DNA from: Alphaproteobacteria bacterium
GTDB lineage: Bacteria; Pseudomonadota; Alphaproteobacteria; Kiloniellales; DSM-21159
Reading direction: 5' to 3'
Length of the DNA: 64,000 nucleotides
NCBI GenBank assembly: GCA_030433005.1
Contig: JAUILQ010000017.1
Span: forward strand, 1 to 64,000
Of the stretch, positions 41,917 to 51,711 are shown one piece after another (the first letter of the stretch is position 1; every line of letters starts with the position of its first letter). The notes under the pieces were generated by a model. It had not been told where the DNA came from and searched no databases. It saw nothing but the letters and a program-made list of their open reading frames with translations. The position numbers and the translations under genes are program-made.

Positions 41917-43755
41917 TCAGCCGGCGCCGGCTGCGTCGACGATGCGCGCGGCGTCGGCGTGCGGCAGCGGCAGGTAGCGCGCAGCCAGGGCCTCGGCCAG
42001 CTCGGCGGCCCGGCGGTCGGCGCGCGGCGCGGTGTCGAGCAGCAGCACCGCGGCCCCCGCCGAGGCCAGCCGGCGACCGGCCGCCAGGGCATCGCCGCGG
42101 GCCGCCTCGCGGTCGCCGCTGCCCCGGTAGCCGACGTTGGCGCTGCCGTCGGTGAGCAGCAGCACCTTGGCGCTGCGCCCCTTGCGCAGGGCCTCGCGCA
42201 CCAGCTCCCCCGCCATGTCGATGCCGGCCGCCAGGGGCGTCGCGCCGCCGCCCGGCAGCGCCGCCAGGCAGTGCTTCGCGCGCACCAGCGAGCGGGTCGG
42301 CGGCAGCAGCAGCTCCGCGCCGGCGCCGCGGAAGGCGACCAGCGCGACCTCGTCGCGCCGCTGGTAGCACTCGGCGAGCAGCAGCTCGACGGCGCCCTTG
42401 GCCTCGGCCAGGCGATGCAGCGCCGCCGAGCCTGAAGCGTCGACCACGAAGATCGTCAGCGTCTCGCGCCGCTGCCGGTAGCGATGGATCCGGACGTCGG
42501 AGGCGCGCACCTCGATGCGCGGCTTGGCGTCGGCTCCCGACAGGACATCGCCCCCCCGATCTCCCCCCCGCTCATCACGGCGCAGGCGCTGCCAGGGCGC
42601 CGCCGCGCGCAGCGTCTCCACCACGTGCAGCCGGCTGCGCCCGTCGAGCCGACCCGGTCGCGCGCCGATCGGCCGCCCACGCAGCCGCGCGCCCTGCAGC
42701 TCGCCCTGCCCGCCCCGCGAGTCGCCGCCGCCCCGGCGCCGGCCGGCGCTCGCGATCTGCTCCAGCAGCCCGGCAGGAATGGCGGCACGCACCGACTCGA
42801 GCACGACGTCGTCGAGCGCCCCCCCGACGGGCGGCGACCCGCTGTCCGACTCGCCCTTCTCGCCGGGATCGCGTTCGCGCTGCTGCGGCGGCTCCGGCTC
42901 CGCTTCCGGCGCCTCTTCCGGCGGTGCCGGCAGGCGCGTGGCGCGCGGCGCGATCACCAGGCGCGCGGCGCGGGTGACGTCCGCGTCTTCCAGGGCCGCG
43001 CGACCTTCGAGCAGGGCCAGAGCGCTCGCCGCGCGCAGCGTAAACAGCAGGGCCCGGGTCGAGGCGACGCCGAAGGCGGCGCCGAGCTGCACCACGGCCT
43101 CCGAGGCCCATTCCGGCGGCGGCGGCCCCGGCAGCCGCAGGCGCACCGCCTCCAGCCCGGCTGCCAGCCCGTCGTCCGCCGCCCCCGCCGGCACGTCACG
43201 CAGGCTCAGCGCCGTCAGGTCGCAGCGGAAGGCCAGCCGGTCGGCCAGCGCCGGCGAGACGCCGCCGTCCTCCGGCAGGCTCTCGTCGAGCGCCACCACG
43301 CCGATGCGCGCCGGCAGGCGGCCGCCGAGGCCGTCGCGCTCGAGCCGCACCTCGCCGCTGTCGAGGGTCGCCGCCAGGCGCGAGGCGACGCCCGTCGGCA
43401 GGCGCTCGGCCATCGGCAACAGCACCAGCCCGCGGTCGGCCTCGGCGAGCAGCCCGCGCTGCGTCACGGCCCGGCCCGAAGCGAGGGTCGCGGCGAGGTC
43501 CAGGCCGCCGAGCAGGCGGTCGTCGGAGACGTGGCCGGGCAGCCGGCGGAACGGCCGGCTTCCGGGCCACAGCCGGCGCAGCGCGCCGAGCCAGGCGTCG
43601 CGCACCGGTCCGGCCTGCGCGGTGACCACGACGCCGCCGAAAGCCGCCGGGTCCAGGGCGGTCAGGATCGCCGCCTGCAGCGCGTCGGCCCAGACCGCCG
43701 CAGCCCGGTCCGGCCCGTCGGCCTGAGGATCGACGCCGGCGGCGACGGCCGTCAT
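41917..43755 (-). CDS. bchD: Magnesium chelatase ATPase-like subunit BchD
   Basis: 612 residues. BchD couples BchI to BchH in Mg2+ insertion. An N-terminal AAA+-like domain (residues ~15-280) lacks an intact Walker A, as is normal for alphaproteobacterial BchD. An acidic, proline-rich linker (PPEEAPEAEPEPPQQRERDP) leads to a C-terminal von Willebrand A domain, with the MIDAS sequence FVVDASGSAALH and TDGSANVGYRGSGDREAA. The start overlaps the bchI stop (ATGA). Confidence 0.96.
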   Translation of the reverse strand: MTAVAAGVDPQADGPDRAAAVWADALQAAILTALDPAAFGGVVVTAQAGPVRDAWLGALRRLWPGSRPFRRLPGHVSDDRLLGGLDLAATLASGRAVTQRGLLAEADRGLVLLPMAERLPTGVASRLAATLDSGEVRLERDGLGGRLPARIGVVALDESLPEDGGVSPALADRLAFRCDLTALSLRDVPAGAADDGLAAGLEAVRLRLPGPPPPEWASEAVVQLGAAFGVASTRALLFTLRAASALALLEGRAALEDADVTRAARLVIAPRATRLPAPPEEAPEAEPEPPQQRERDPGEKGESDSGSPPVGGALDDVVLESVRAAIPAGLLEQIASAGRRRGGGDSRGGQGELQGARLRGRPIGARPGRLDGRSRLHVVETLRAAAPWQRLRRDERGGDRGGDVLSGADAKPRIEVRASDVRIHRYRQRRETLTIFVVDASGSAALHRLAEAKGAVELLLAECYQRRDEVALVAFRGAGAELLLPPTRSLVRAKHCLAALPGGGATPLAAGIDMAGELVREALRKGRSAKVLLLTDGSANVGYRGSGDREAARGDALAAGRRLASAGAAVLLLDTAPRADRRAAELAEALAARYLPLPHADAARIVDAAGAG

Positions 43756-44807
43756 GCCGGCAGCAGCTCTTCCAGGGCGCGCTCGACGCGGGTGGTCGGC
43801 CGTGCGTCGTCGAGCGGGTTGCGGCGCAGGCGGTGGCTGAGCACCATCGGCGCGACCGCCCTGAGGTCGCCGTCGCTCGCCTCGGCGCGCCCTTCCAGCG
43901 CCGCCAGGGCGCGCGCCGCGCGCATCAGGGTGAGCTCGCCGCGCAGCCCGTCGGTGCCGAGGGACAGGCAGAGGCGCGCGGCCTTCTCGAGCACGCCGTC
44001 CGGCACCTCGACCGCGGCCAGGGCGTCGCGCGCGCCGACGATCTGCCGCCGCACGGCAGCGTCCTTGCGTTTCCAGCTCGCGGTGAAGCCCGCGGGGTCG
44101 CGGTCGAAGAGGTCGCGGCGGCGCACGACCTGGAGCCTGAGGTCGAGGGCCTCGGGGGTGCGCACGTCGACCGACAGGCCGAAGCGGTCGAGCAGCTGCG
44201 GGCGCAGCTCGCCCTCCTCCGGATTGCCGCTGCCGACCAGCACGAAGCGCGCCGGGTGGCGCACGCTCAGGCCCTCGCGCTCGACCACGTTCTCGCCGGA
44301 GGCCGCGACGTCGAGCAGCAGGTCGACGATGTGGTCCTCCAGCAGGTTGACTTCGTCGATGTAGAGGAAGCCGCGGTTGGCCTGGGCCAGCAGGCCCGGC
44401 TGGAAGGCCCGCTCGCCCTGGCTGAGGGCGCGCTCGATGTCGAGCGCGCCGACCACGCGGTCCTCGGTGGCGCCGAGCGGCAGGTCGATCACCGGCACCG
44501 CGACCTGGGCGCTCTTCGGCGCGGCCCGGCGGTCGGCCGCGCGGGCCTTCCCGGCACCGCGACCCGGCGGATTGCAGGACGGACAGGCCGGCGAGGGCGC
44601 TGCGGGGTCGCAGCCGTAGGGGCAGCCGACGACGACCTTCATGGACGGCAGCAGCGCCGCCAGGGAGCGCACCGCCGTCGACTTGCCGGTGCCGCGGTCG
44701 CCGAACACCAGGACGCCGCCGACCGTGGGGTCGACGGCAGCGATCAGCAGCGCGCGCTTCATGTCATCCTGGCCGACGATGGCCGAGAAGGGGTAGATGG
44801 CCGGCAA
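43752..44807 (-). CDS. bchI: Magnesium chelatase AAA+ ATPase subunit BchI
   Basis: 351 residues. BchI hexamers hydrolyse ATP to drive Mg2+ insertion. It opens YPFSAIVGQDDMKRALLIAA, with Walker A FGDRGTGKSTAVRSL (~35-49) and Walker B GFLYIDEVNLLEDHIVDLLL. The insertion GCPYGCDPAAPSPACPSC is the Cys-containing loop of the family. TTG start at 44807 has GGAGG five bases upstream, and no ATG precedes the conserved region. The 83-bp gap to glmS contains TAGACT on the minus strand at 44835-44840, a possible -10 with a weak -35. Confidence 0.97.
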   Translation of the reverse strand: MPAIYPFSAIVGQDDMKRALLIAAVDPTVGGVLVFGDRGTGKSTAVRSLAALLPSMKVVVGCPYGCDPAAPSPACPSCNPPGRGAGKARAADRRAAPKSAQVAVPVIDLPLGATEDRVVGALDIERALSQGERAFQPGLLAQANRGFLYIDEVNLLEDHIVDLLLDVAASGENVVEREGLSVRHPARFVLVGSGNPEEGELRPQLLDRFGLSVDVRTPEALDLRLQVVRRRDLFDRDPAGFTASWKRKDAAVRRQIVGARDALAAVEVPDGVLEKAARLCLSLGTDGLRGELTLMRAARALAALEGRAEASDGDLRAVAPMVLSHRLRRNPLDDARPTTRVERALEELLPA

Positions 44808-44890
44808 GTCCGCCTCCGCGTTCCTATCGCGGCCAGTCTATCGTCCTTCTGCGCAACTGGACAGGAGCGCGCGTCAAGCGGTGGCGACGC

Positions 44891-46714
<1,824 letters not shown>

Positions 46715-46884
46715 GGCGAAGTCTCCTCATGACCGTGATCGCAGCGCCGCGGGCCTGCGGTTGCGGCACGGCGGCGGAGCCCGCCGGGCGCGGCGCGCCT
46801 GCGGCTGCTGATGCTGCTGCTGTCACACGGGAAGACGCGAGCCGCGCCGAGAGTTCCCGACCGTTCCGGCCGGCAGGACGCGTG

Positions 46885-47772
46885 CTAGCGCCAGCAGTCG
46901 ATACGGACGACGTAGCGCCTGGCACGCGCCAGCACCGCGGCCTCGTCGGCTTCGGGCGGGTCGCCGACGCTGACCGCTATGCCGCGCGCGGAGAGGAAGG
47001 CGATCAGCGGCTCGGCGCCGATCGCGATGCCGCCGGCCGGCGGCAGCTCGCCGGTCCGCGCGTAGGCCTTGACCCGGTCGCGCTCGGCCGTCGCCATGCC
47101 GACGACGCGGCCCCGCCCGTCGAGCAGCGGGGACCCGCTGTTGCCCGGCTTGAGGTCGCCGCGGAAGCGGAAGACAGCCTCGGCGCCGGCAAGATCGCCC
47201 GGGTCGGCGGCTAGGCGCGCGGTCGCCGATTCGACCCGTGCCGCGCCCGAGACCGGGTAGCCGACCGCGGTCAGGCGACCGGCCGGCGGCGGCGAATCCG
47301 CAAAGCGCGCGACCGGCCCGGAGACCTCGCTGGACAGCAGCGCGACGTCCAGATCGGGCCGGCCCGCCACCAGCTCGGCGTCGCCCAGGATCCGGCCCTC
47401 CTGGCGCAGCCGCAGGCGCCGGCAACCCTCGACGACATGATGATTGGTCAGCAGATGACCGTCTGCGTCGACGCGGAAGCCGGTGCCGATCCCGGTCGGT
47501 CGCTCCTCGGGGCGGTCGTTCGCCGAGTCGGCCCTCCGCAGTCTCTCGATCCGGCTGTCCCGGATCGCCTCGCGCCGGTCGCGGGCCTCCTCTGGCGTCA
47601 GCACGCGGCCCTCGCACTGCCAGCGCTGGACCCTCAGCACGACCCCGCGCGTTGCGTCGAGGCAGTCGACCAGGATGGCCGGCTCGGCGGCGGGCTGCCC
47701 GGGCGCGCCGGACAGAAGAACAAGCAGGATCCCTTGAAGAAGGAGCGGAAGACGAAGTCGTGATGCGCGCAA
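46885..47772 (-). CDS. Secreted trypsin-like serine protease
   Basis: Predicted 295 residues from a TTG at 47772, chosen because it begins an ideal signal peptide (RASRLRLPLLLQGILLVLLS, then GAPGQPAA). A longer frame to 47940 would run deep into the divergent gene. The catalytic triad is readable: H112 in LTNHHVVEG, D142 in PDLDVALL and S212 in KPGNSGSPLLD. Fold is S1C/trypsin-2-like, without a PDZ domain. Cys residues near both ends (VDCLDA, WQCEG, RIDCWR) may form disulfides. The substrate is unknown. The divergent partner 36 bp away is a FemAB-like gene. Confidence 0.8.
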   Translation of the reverse strand: MRASRLRLPLLLQGILLVLLSGAPGQPAAEPAILVDCLDATRGVVLRVQRWQCEGRVLTPEEARDRREAIRDSRIERLRRADSANDRPEERPTGIGTGFRVDADGHLLTNHHVVEGCRRLRLRQEGRILGDAELVAGRPDLDVALLSSEVSGPVARFADSPPPAGRLTAVGYPVSGAARVESATARLAADPGDLAGAEAVFRFRGDLKPGNSGSPLLDGRGRVVGMATAERDRVKAYARTGELPPAGGIAIGAEPLIAFLSARGIAVSVGDPPEADEAAVLARARRYVVRIDCWR

Positions 47773-47808
47773 GAGCTGCCGTCCGAGAAGAGCCGGGGAG
47801 CGGGCACC

Positions 47809-48873
47809 ATGACAGCTGACGGCTTCCGCTGCGACCCGCTCGCCCCAGGCGGCGCTCCCGGCGAGGCGTTGGAGCGGCTCGGCGCCTGCGCCGAGTCCTT
47901 CTTCCAGACACCGCTCTGGACCAGGACCTGGCTGGAGCATCTGCCGCCGGGCAGCCGGCCCTGGTGCTGCCGTCTCGGCGAGCCGGACGCCCCCGAGGCC
48001 ATGGCCCTGATCGGCCGACGCCGCCTGCGGCTCGGCGGGCGCCTGCCCCTGCCGCTACGGCGCGCCAGCCTCTCGGAGAGCGGCGAGCCGGGCTTCGACC
48101 GTCTCGCCGTCGAGTTCAACGGCCCGCTGCTGCGCCGGCCGTCCGCCCTGCCCGCCTTTCTCGAGGGGCTGCTGCGCGCCACCGCCGGCGACTACGAGCT
48201 GCTCGTCGCGCGCTGCACGCCGCAGTTGACGGAAGCCCTGCAGGCCGCGGCCGGGCGGCAGGGCCGCGGCGTCACGGTCTACCGCCGGAGCCTGGGCTGG
48301 CTCTGCGAGCTGCCGGCGGCCCCGGAGCCGCAATACCTGGAGCGGCTCGGCCGCAGCACCCGCCAGGCCGTGCGCCGGACCCGGCGCCGCCTCGAACAGG
48401 AAGGCGAGGTGCGCCTGACGCCGGCACGCTCGGACGACGAGGCCCTGGCGTTCTTCGCCGGGCTGCGCGACCTGCACGAGCGGACCTGGCAGGCCCGCGG
48501 CGAGGCCGGAGCCTTCGCGAGCCCGCGCCTCGTCGCCTTCCACGAGAGCCTGATCGCCCGGGGCCATCCCGGTGCCGTGCAGCTGCTGCGCCTGAGCGCC
48601 GGTCGGCGCACGCTCGGCTACCTTTACAACTTCCGGCATGGCCCGCGCGTCTACCAGTACCAGGGCGGCTTCGACTACGTCGCCGACCCCCGGCTCAACC
48701 TCGGCTTGCTCGCACACGTGCTGGCGATCGAGCACCACCGTGCCGAGGGCGTGCGGTGCTACGACCTGCTGGCCGGCGACGCCCGTTACAAGCGGCAGCT
48801 GGCGACCCGCAGCTACCGCCTGGACTCCTGTCGGATCGCCGGCCGCATCGGCCGCTGGCTGCAGCCGGCGTGA
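47809..48873 (+). CDS. FemAB/CelD-like GNAT-fold protein
   Basis: 354 residues, GNAT superfamily of the FemAB/BcsL (Acetyltransf_6) type. Conserved features are the basic helix GRSTRQAVRRTRRRLEQEGE (~182-201), FAGLRDLHERTWQARGEAGA, and the acyl-CoA-site strand-loop LLRLSAGRRTLGYLYNFRHG followed by YQYQGGFDYVADPRLNLGLL. The end DLLAGDARYKRQLATRSYRL is typical of EPS-associated members. Such proteins occur in PEP-CTERM/exopolysaccharide loci, probably modifying a glycan, though substrate and acyl donor are not evident. Confidence 0.85.
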   Translation: MTADGFRCDPLAPGGAPGEALERLGACAESFFQTPLWTRTWLEHLPPGSRPWCCRLGEPDAPEAMALIGRRRLRLGGRLPLPLRRASLSESGEPGFDRLAVEFNGPLLRRPSALPAFLEGLLRATAGDYELLVARCTPQLTEALQAAAGRQGRGVTVYRRSLGWLCELPAAPEPQYLERLGRSTRQAVRRTRRRLEQEGEVRLTPARSDDEALAFFAGLRDLHERTWQARGEAGAFASPRLVAFHESLIARGHPGAVQLLRLSAGRRTLGYLYNFRHGPRVYQYQGGFDYVADPRLNLGLLAHVLAIEHHRAEGVRCYDLLAGDARYKRQLATRSYRLDSCRIAGRIGRWLQPA

Positions 48874-49020
48874 GGACGCGACAGCGCGGGTGACGGGGCC
48901 ATGGACGCCCCGGCGTAAAGCTGGCCGACAGCCGTCCAGGAACGTTACGAAAGCGCCACCATAGGCAGTCCAGCTCCGCGCGGATTCCGGGGTTTTCGCC
49001 CAGCGGTGGCCAGGAACTGC

Positions 49021-49035
49021 TGGCATGCGAATTGC
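49021..49035 (+). promoter_or_regulatory. Sigma54 promoter of the first PEP-CTERM gene
   Basis: TGGCATGCGAATTGC matches TGGCAYR-N4-TTGC, with GG at -24 and GC at -12 correctly spaced. It lies 52 bp before the GTG start. The 214-bp spacer from 48874 holds nothing else clear. Confidence 0.85.
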
Positions 49036-49087
49036 GTATTCCAGGCCAAGGGATGGTCAGGGACGCATGACAGGAATGGAGCGATAC

Positions 49088-50059
49088 GTGACCAAGTCAC
49101 TCAAACCGCAGTGCCGCGCAGGACGCTTGGCACTGCCTCTCGCCGCAGCAGGCGCAGCCGTCTGGCTGCTGGCCGCGGCGCCCGGCGCCCAGGCCGCGGC
49201 GACTGCCTACTCGAACCTCAAGGTCGACGACTTCCGAATCCTGAACGGCAGCGGCGCGCAGTACGACGCGAGCGACTTCCGGGATCTGGCGGTCGGCAAC
49301 TTCACCAATGCCAACGCCAATTCGGACGGCGTCGGGATCAGCGCCGACGACCTCTCGACCGGCAACAGCGGCGTGCCCATGCAGTGCCTCGGCACCGGCT
49401 GCGCCGGCATCTCCGACAACGACTTCTCCCAGCAGGGCAGCGGCTTCTTCTCGCGCAGCGACGCGCGGCTCGAGGGCGCCGGCATTTCCGGACTGGGCGG
49501 CGCCGACAGCGCATCCGCGGAGACCGTCGGCGAGCTGCGCACCTACTCGGCGCGTCGCTCGAACTCCGCGACCATCGGCAACATCTCGGAGTTTTCCTTC
49601 GCGCTCGGCGCCGACGACACCATGACCTTCTCGCTCGACGCCACGCCGGTGCTCGACGTGGCGCAGATGGGCGGCGTCGGCTCGGTGCAGGCGAGCCTTG
49701 CCTTCAGCATCCAGATCACCGACGCCGACGGCAACTCGGTCTTCACCTGGGCGCCCAACGGCACGCTCGAGGCCGGCGAACTCGCCGACCCCTTCTCGCT
49801 GAACACCAGCCGCGGCCAGCTTGCCGAAGGTTCGAAGACGTACGACCCCGGCACCGGCTCGTTCCTGGCGACGACCGGCCTGCTGACCGCCGGCGAGACC
49901 TACACGCTCTCGATCAACCATCAGAGCGCCACCAGCGGCCGCTTCACGCCGGTGCCGGAGCCCGGCGTCCTGCTGCTGCTCGGCAGCGGCCTGCTCGGCC
50001 TCGGCGCCGTCGCGCGCCGCGGCCGGTCGGCCGGCGCCGGACCCAACGGGACGGCCTGA
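49088..50059 (+). CDS. PEP-CTERM exosortase-sorted surface protein (paralogue 1)
   Basis: 323 residues from the GTG at 49088, preferred because GGAG lies six bases upstream and the resulting N-terminus (TKSLKPQ) aligns with the other two paralogues; ATGs at 49067 and 49076 are alternatives. Signal peptide (LALPLAAAGAAVWLLAAAPG, cleavage near AQAAA), then a Ser/Asn/Gly-rich exported domain with a conserved Cys pair (PMQCLGTGCAG), NDFSQQGSGFFSR and LNTSRGQLAEGSKTYDPGTG. It ends with the sorting signal VPEPGVLLLLGSGLLGLGAV followed by Arg. Exosortase would cleave and anchor it on the surface. Expression is probably sigma54-dependent. Confidence 0.9.
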   Translation: MTKSLKPQCRAGRLALPLAAAGAAVWLLAAAPGAQAAATAYSNLKVDDFRILNGSGAQYDASDFRDLAVGNFTNANANSDGVGISADDLSTGNSGVPMQCLGTGCAGISDNDFSQQGSGFFSRSDARLEGAGISGLGGADSASAETVGELRTYSARRSNSATIGNISEFSFALGADDTMTFSLDATPVLDVAQMGGVGSVQASLAFSIQITDADGNSVFTWAPNGTLEAGELADPFSLNTSRGQLAEGSKTYDPGTGSFLATTGLLTAGETYTLSINHQSATSGRFTPVPEPGVLLLLGSGLLGLGAVARRGRSAGAGPNGTA

Positions 50060-50122
50060 GCAAGCGTCGCCGGACAACAGATCCGGCGCCTCCACGGCGC
50101 GGTCGCCCACGAGGCGGCCTCC

Positions 50123-50156
50123 GGCCCGAACGGCGACCTGCCGTTCGGGCCTTTTT
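50123..50156 (+). terminator. Terminator after PEP-CTERM gene 1
   Basis: GGCCCGAACGGC pairs perfectly with GCCGTTCGGGCC across a 5-base loop, followed by TTTTT. Confidence 0.93.
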
Positions 50157-50300
50157 CGTGCCTCCGCGAGGGCCCGGTTTCCTGCAGCACGGGGGCGATT
50201 CCGCCTGGCGGCGGCATGGCGGCTCGGGCCTGCCGAGGTTCGCGCTCCTCGCCGACGCCGCCGTCAGGGCGGGCGGGCTCCAGCCGGCCGATCGCCGAGC

Positions 50301-50350
50301 GTCGTCAACATTCCTGACAGCCGATCAGAATCTCGACGCGCGCTTCCCGC
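50301..50350. promoter_or_regulatory. Conserved upstream region, candidate activator site, PEP-CTERM gene 2
   Basis: This block (CGTCAACATTCCTGACAGC, then GATCAGAATCTCGACGCGCG) is repeated with few changes at 51524-51585 upstream of the third paralogue. It lies about 65-115 bp before the sigma54 promoter, the usual place for an enhancer-binding protein such as PrsR. The rest of the 419-bp spacer holds the terminator at 50123-50156 and the promoter at 50413. Confidence 0.45.
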
Positions 50351-50412
50351 ATAGGGAGAACGACAGGGCTCTCGGGCCGGCAATTACCTACCGGAGGTCG
50401 GTGACTCGCGTC

Positions 50413-50427
50413 TGGCACGGTCGTTGC
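50413..50427 (+). promoter_or_regulatory. Sigma54 promoter of the second PEP-CTERM gene
   Basis: TGGCACGGTCGTTGC is a full match to TGGCAYR-N4-TTGC, 51 bp before the ATG. It is identical over 15 bp to the promoter of paralogue 3. Confidence 0.9.
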
Positions 50428-50478
50428 GACCCTTCTGCGCCAAGGGGGCATGGCCCACGCAGAAGATTGGAGTGACAA

Positions 50479-51393
50479 ATGACCAAGGCACTCAGACATA
50501 CTGGCCTCGCCGGCAAGCTGGCGATGCCGCTGGCCGCCGCTGCCGCGGCCACCTTCATGATGGGCACGGCGGGCGACGCCAAGGCGTCGGCCGTGGCCTA
50601 CTCGAACCTCTACGTCAACAACCTGTCGGTCTCGAACTCCAGCGGCCAGACGCTGGACGCCTCGGACTTCTCGAGCCTGAGCGTCGGCAACTTCACCAAT
50701 GCCGAGGCCAACATCGGCGGCTCGGGCATCAGCGACGACAGCCTGACCAGCGGCAGCAGCGACGTGCCGCTGCAGTGCCTGGGCGCCGCCTGCGGCGGGA
50801 TCGCCGAGAACGACTTCTCGCAGCAGTCGAGCGGTGTCTTCTCGCGTGGCGACGCTCTGCTCGAGGGCTCGCTGATCACCGGGCTCGAGGATCCGGCGCC
50901 GGCCGAGGCCAATTCCGTCGGCGAGCTGCGCCTCGACGGCGACAGCGCCTCGAACGGCTCGACCGTCGGCACCACGACGAGCTTCGAGTTCGCGCTCGAA
51001 GAGGCCGAGACCCTGACCTTCGACTTCGACGCGACGCCGTACCTGAACGTCGCGCTCGAGGACGGCACCGGTCAGGCGCAGGCCAGCACGGCCTTCAGCA
51101 TCACCATCACCGACCAGGACAGCAACGAGGTCTTCTCGTACGCCCCGGAGGATCTGAACACCAGCCGTGGTCAGCTGAACGAGGGCGAGAAGGTCTACGA
51201 TCCGGGCACCGGTTCCTACAGCGGCACGACCGACCTGCTGGCCGGTGACCAGGAGTACACGCTGACCATCAACCACCAGACCGAGACCAGCGGCACCTTC
51301 ACCGCGGTCCCGGAGCCGGGCACCCTGATGATGCTCGGTGCCGGTCTGCTCGGTCTGGGCGCTGTCGGCCGTCGCCGCCAGACCCAGGCGTAA
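50479..51393 (+). CDS. PEP-CTERM exosortase-sorted surface protein (paralogue 2)
   Basis: 304 residues. Signal peptide (LAMPLAAAAAATFMMGTAGD, cleavage near AKASA), a Ser/Asp-rich body with VPLQCLGAACGGIAENDFSQ, LITGLEDPAPAEANSVGELR and LNTSRGQLNEGEKVYDPGTG, and the C-terminal sorting signal VPEPGTLMMLGAGLLGLGAV followed by GRRRQTQA. GGAG precedes the ATG by eight bases. Long stretches are identical in DNA to paralogue 3, pointing to recent tandem duplication or gene conversion. By family knowledge it is exported, cleaved by an exosortase and associated with the polysaccharide matrix. Confidence 0.93.
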   Translation: MTKALRHTGLAGKLAMPLAAAAAATFMMGTAGDAKASAVAYSNLYVNNLSVSNSSGQTLDASDFSSLSVGNFTNAEANIGGSGISDDSLTSGSSDVPLQCLGAACGGIAENDFSQQSSGVFSRGDALLEGSLITGLEDPAPAEANSVGELRLDGDSASNGSTVGTTTSFEFALEEAETLTFDFDATPYLNVALEDGTGQAQASTAFSITITDQDSNEVFSYAPEDLNTSRGQLNEGEKVYDPGTGSYSGTTDLLAGDQEYTLTINHQTETSGTFTAVPEPGTLMMLGAGLLGLGAVGRRRQTQA

Positions 51394-51437
51394 CACCGAC
51401 GCCTGACGAAGCAGCCTCACCTCGCGTGAGGAAGCGC

Positions 51438-51478
51438 ACGGGCCCGGACGGCAGGTAGCCGCCCGGGCCCGTTGCTTT
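51438..51478 (+). terminator. Terminator after PEP-CTERM gene 2
   Basis: ACGGGCCCGG (51438-51447) pairs with CCGGGCCCGT (51463-51472), with an inner CGGC/GCCG stem, followed by TGCTTTT. A smaller hairpin (CCTCACCTCGCGTGAGG) precedes it. Confidence 0.85.
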
Positions 51479-51523
51479 TGTGGCTCCCTGCCGGCGAGTT
51501 CGCATCGGTCTGCCCGATGCGCA

Positions 51524-51585
51524 TCGTCAATCACCCTGACAAGCGATCCTGGCAAGCGATCAGAATCTGGACGCACGTTTCGCCC
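51524..51585. promoter_or_regulatory. Conserved upstream region, candidate activator site, PEP-CTERM gene 3
   Basis: Second copy of the block at 50301-50350: CGTCAATCACCCTGACA, then GATCAGAATCTGGACGCACG. It contains an internal duplication of AAGCGATC (51541 and 51554) absent from the first copy. The 318-bp spacer otherwise holds the previous gene's terminator and the promoter at 51648. Confidence 0.45.
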
Positions 51586-51647
51586 GCCGCGGGAGACGCT
51601 CCCCGCCTCGGCCCGGCCCAGGCTACCGCCGATGGGACTTCTGCTCG

Positions 51648-51662
51648 TGGCACGGTCGTTGC
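51648..51662 (+). promoter_or_regulatory. Sigma54 promoter of the third PEP-CTERM gene
   Basis: TGGCACGGTCGTTGC, full -24/-12 consensus, 49 bp before the ATG. Confidence 0.9.
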
Positions 51663-51711
51663 GTTTCTTCTCGCAGACGCGACGGCTCACGCAGACGATC
51701 GGGAGTGAACA

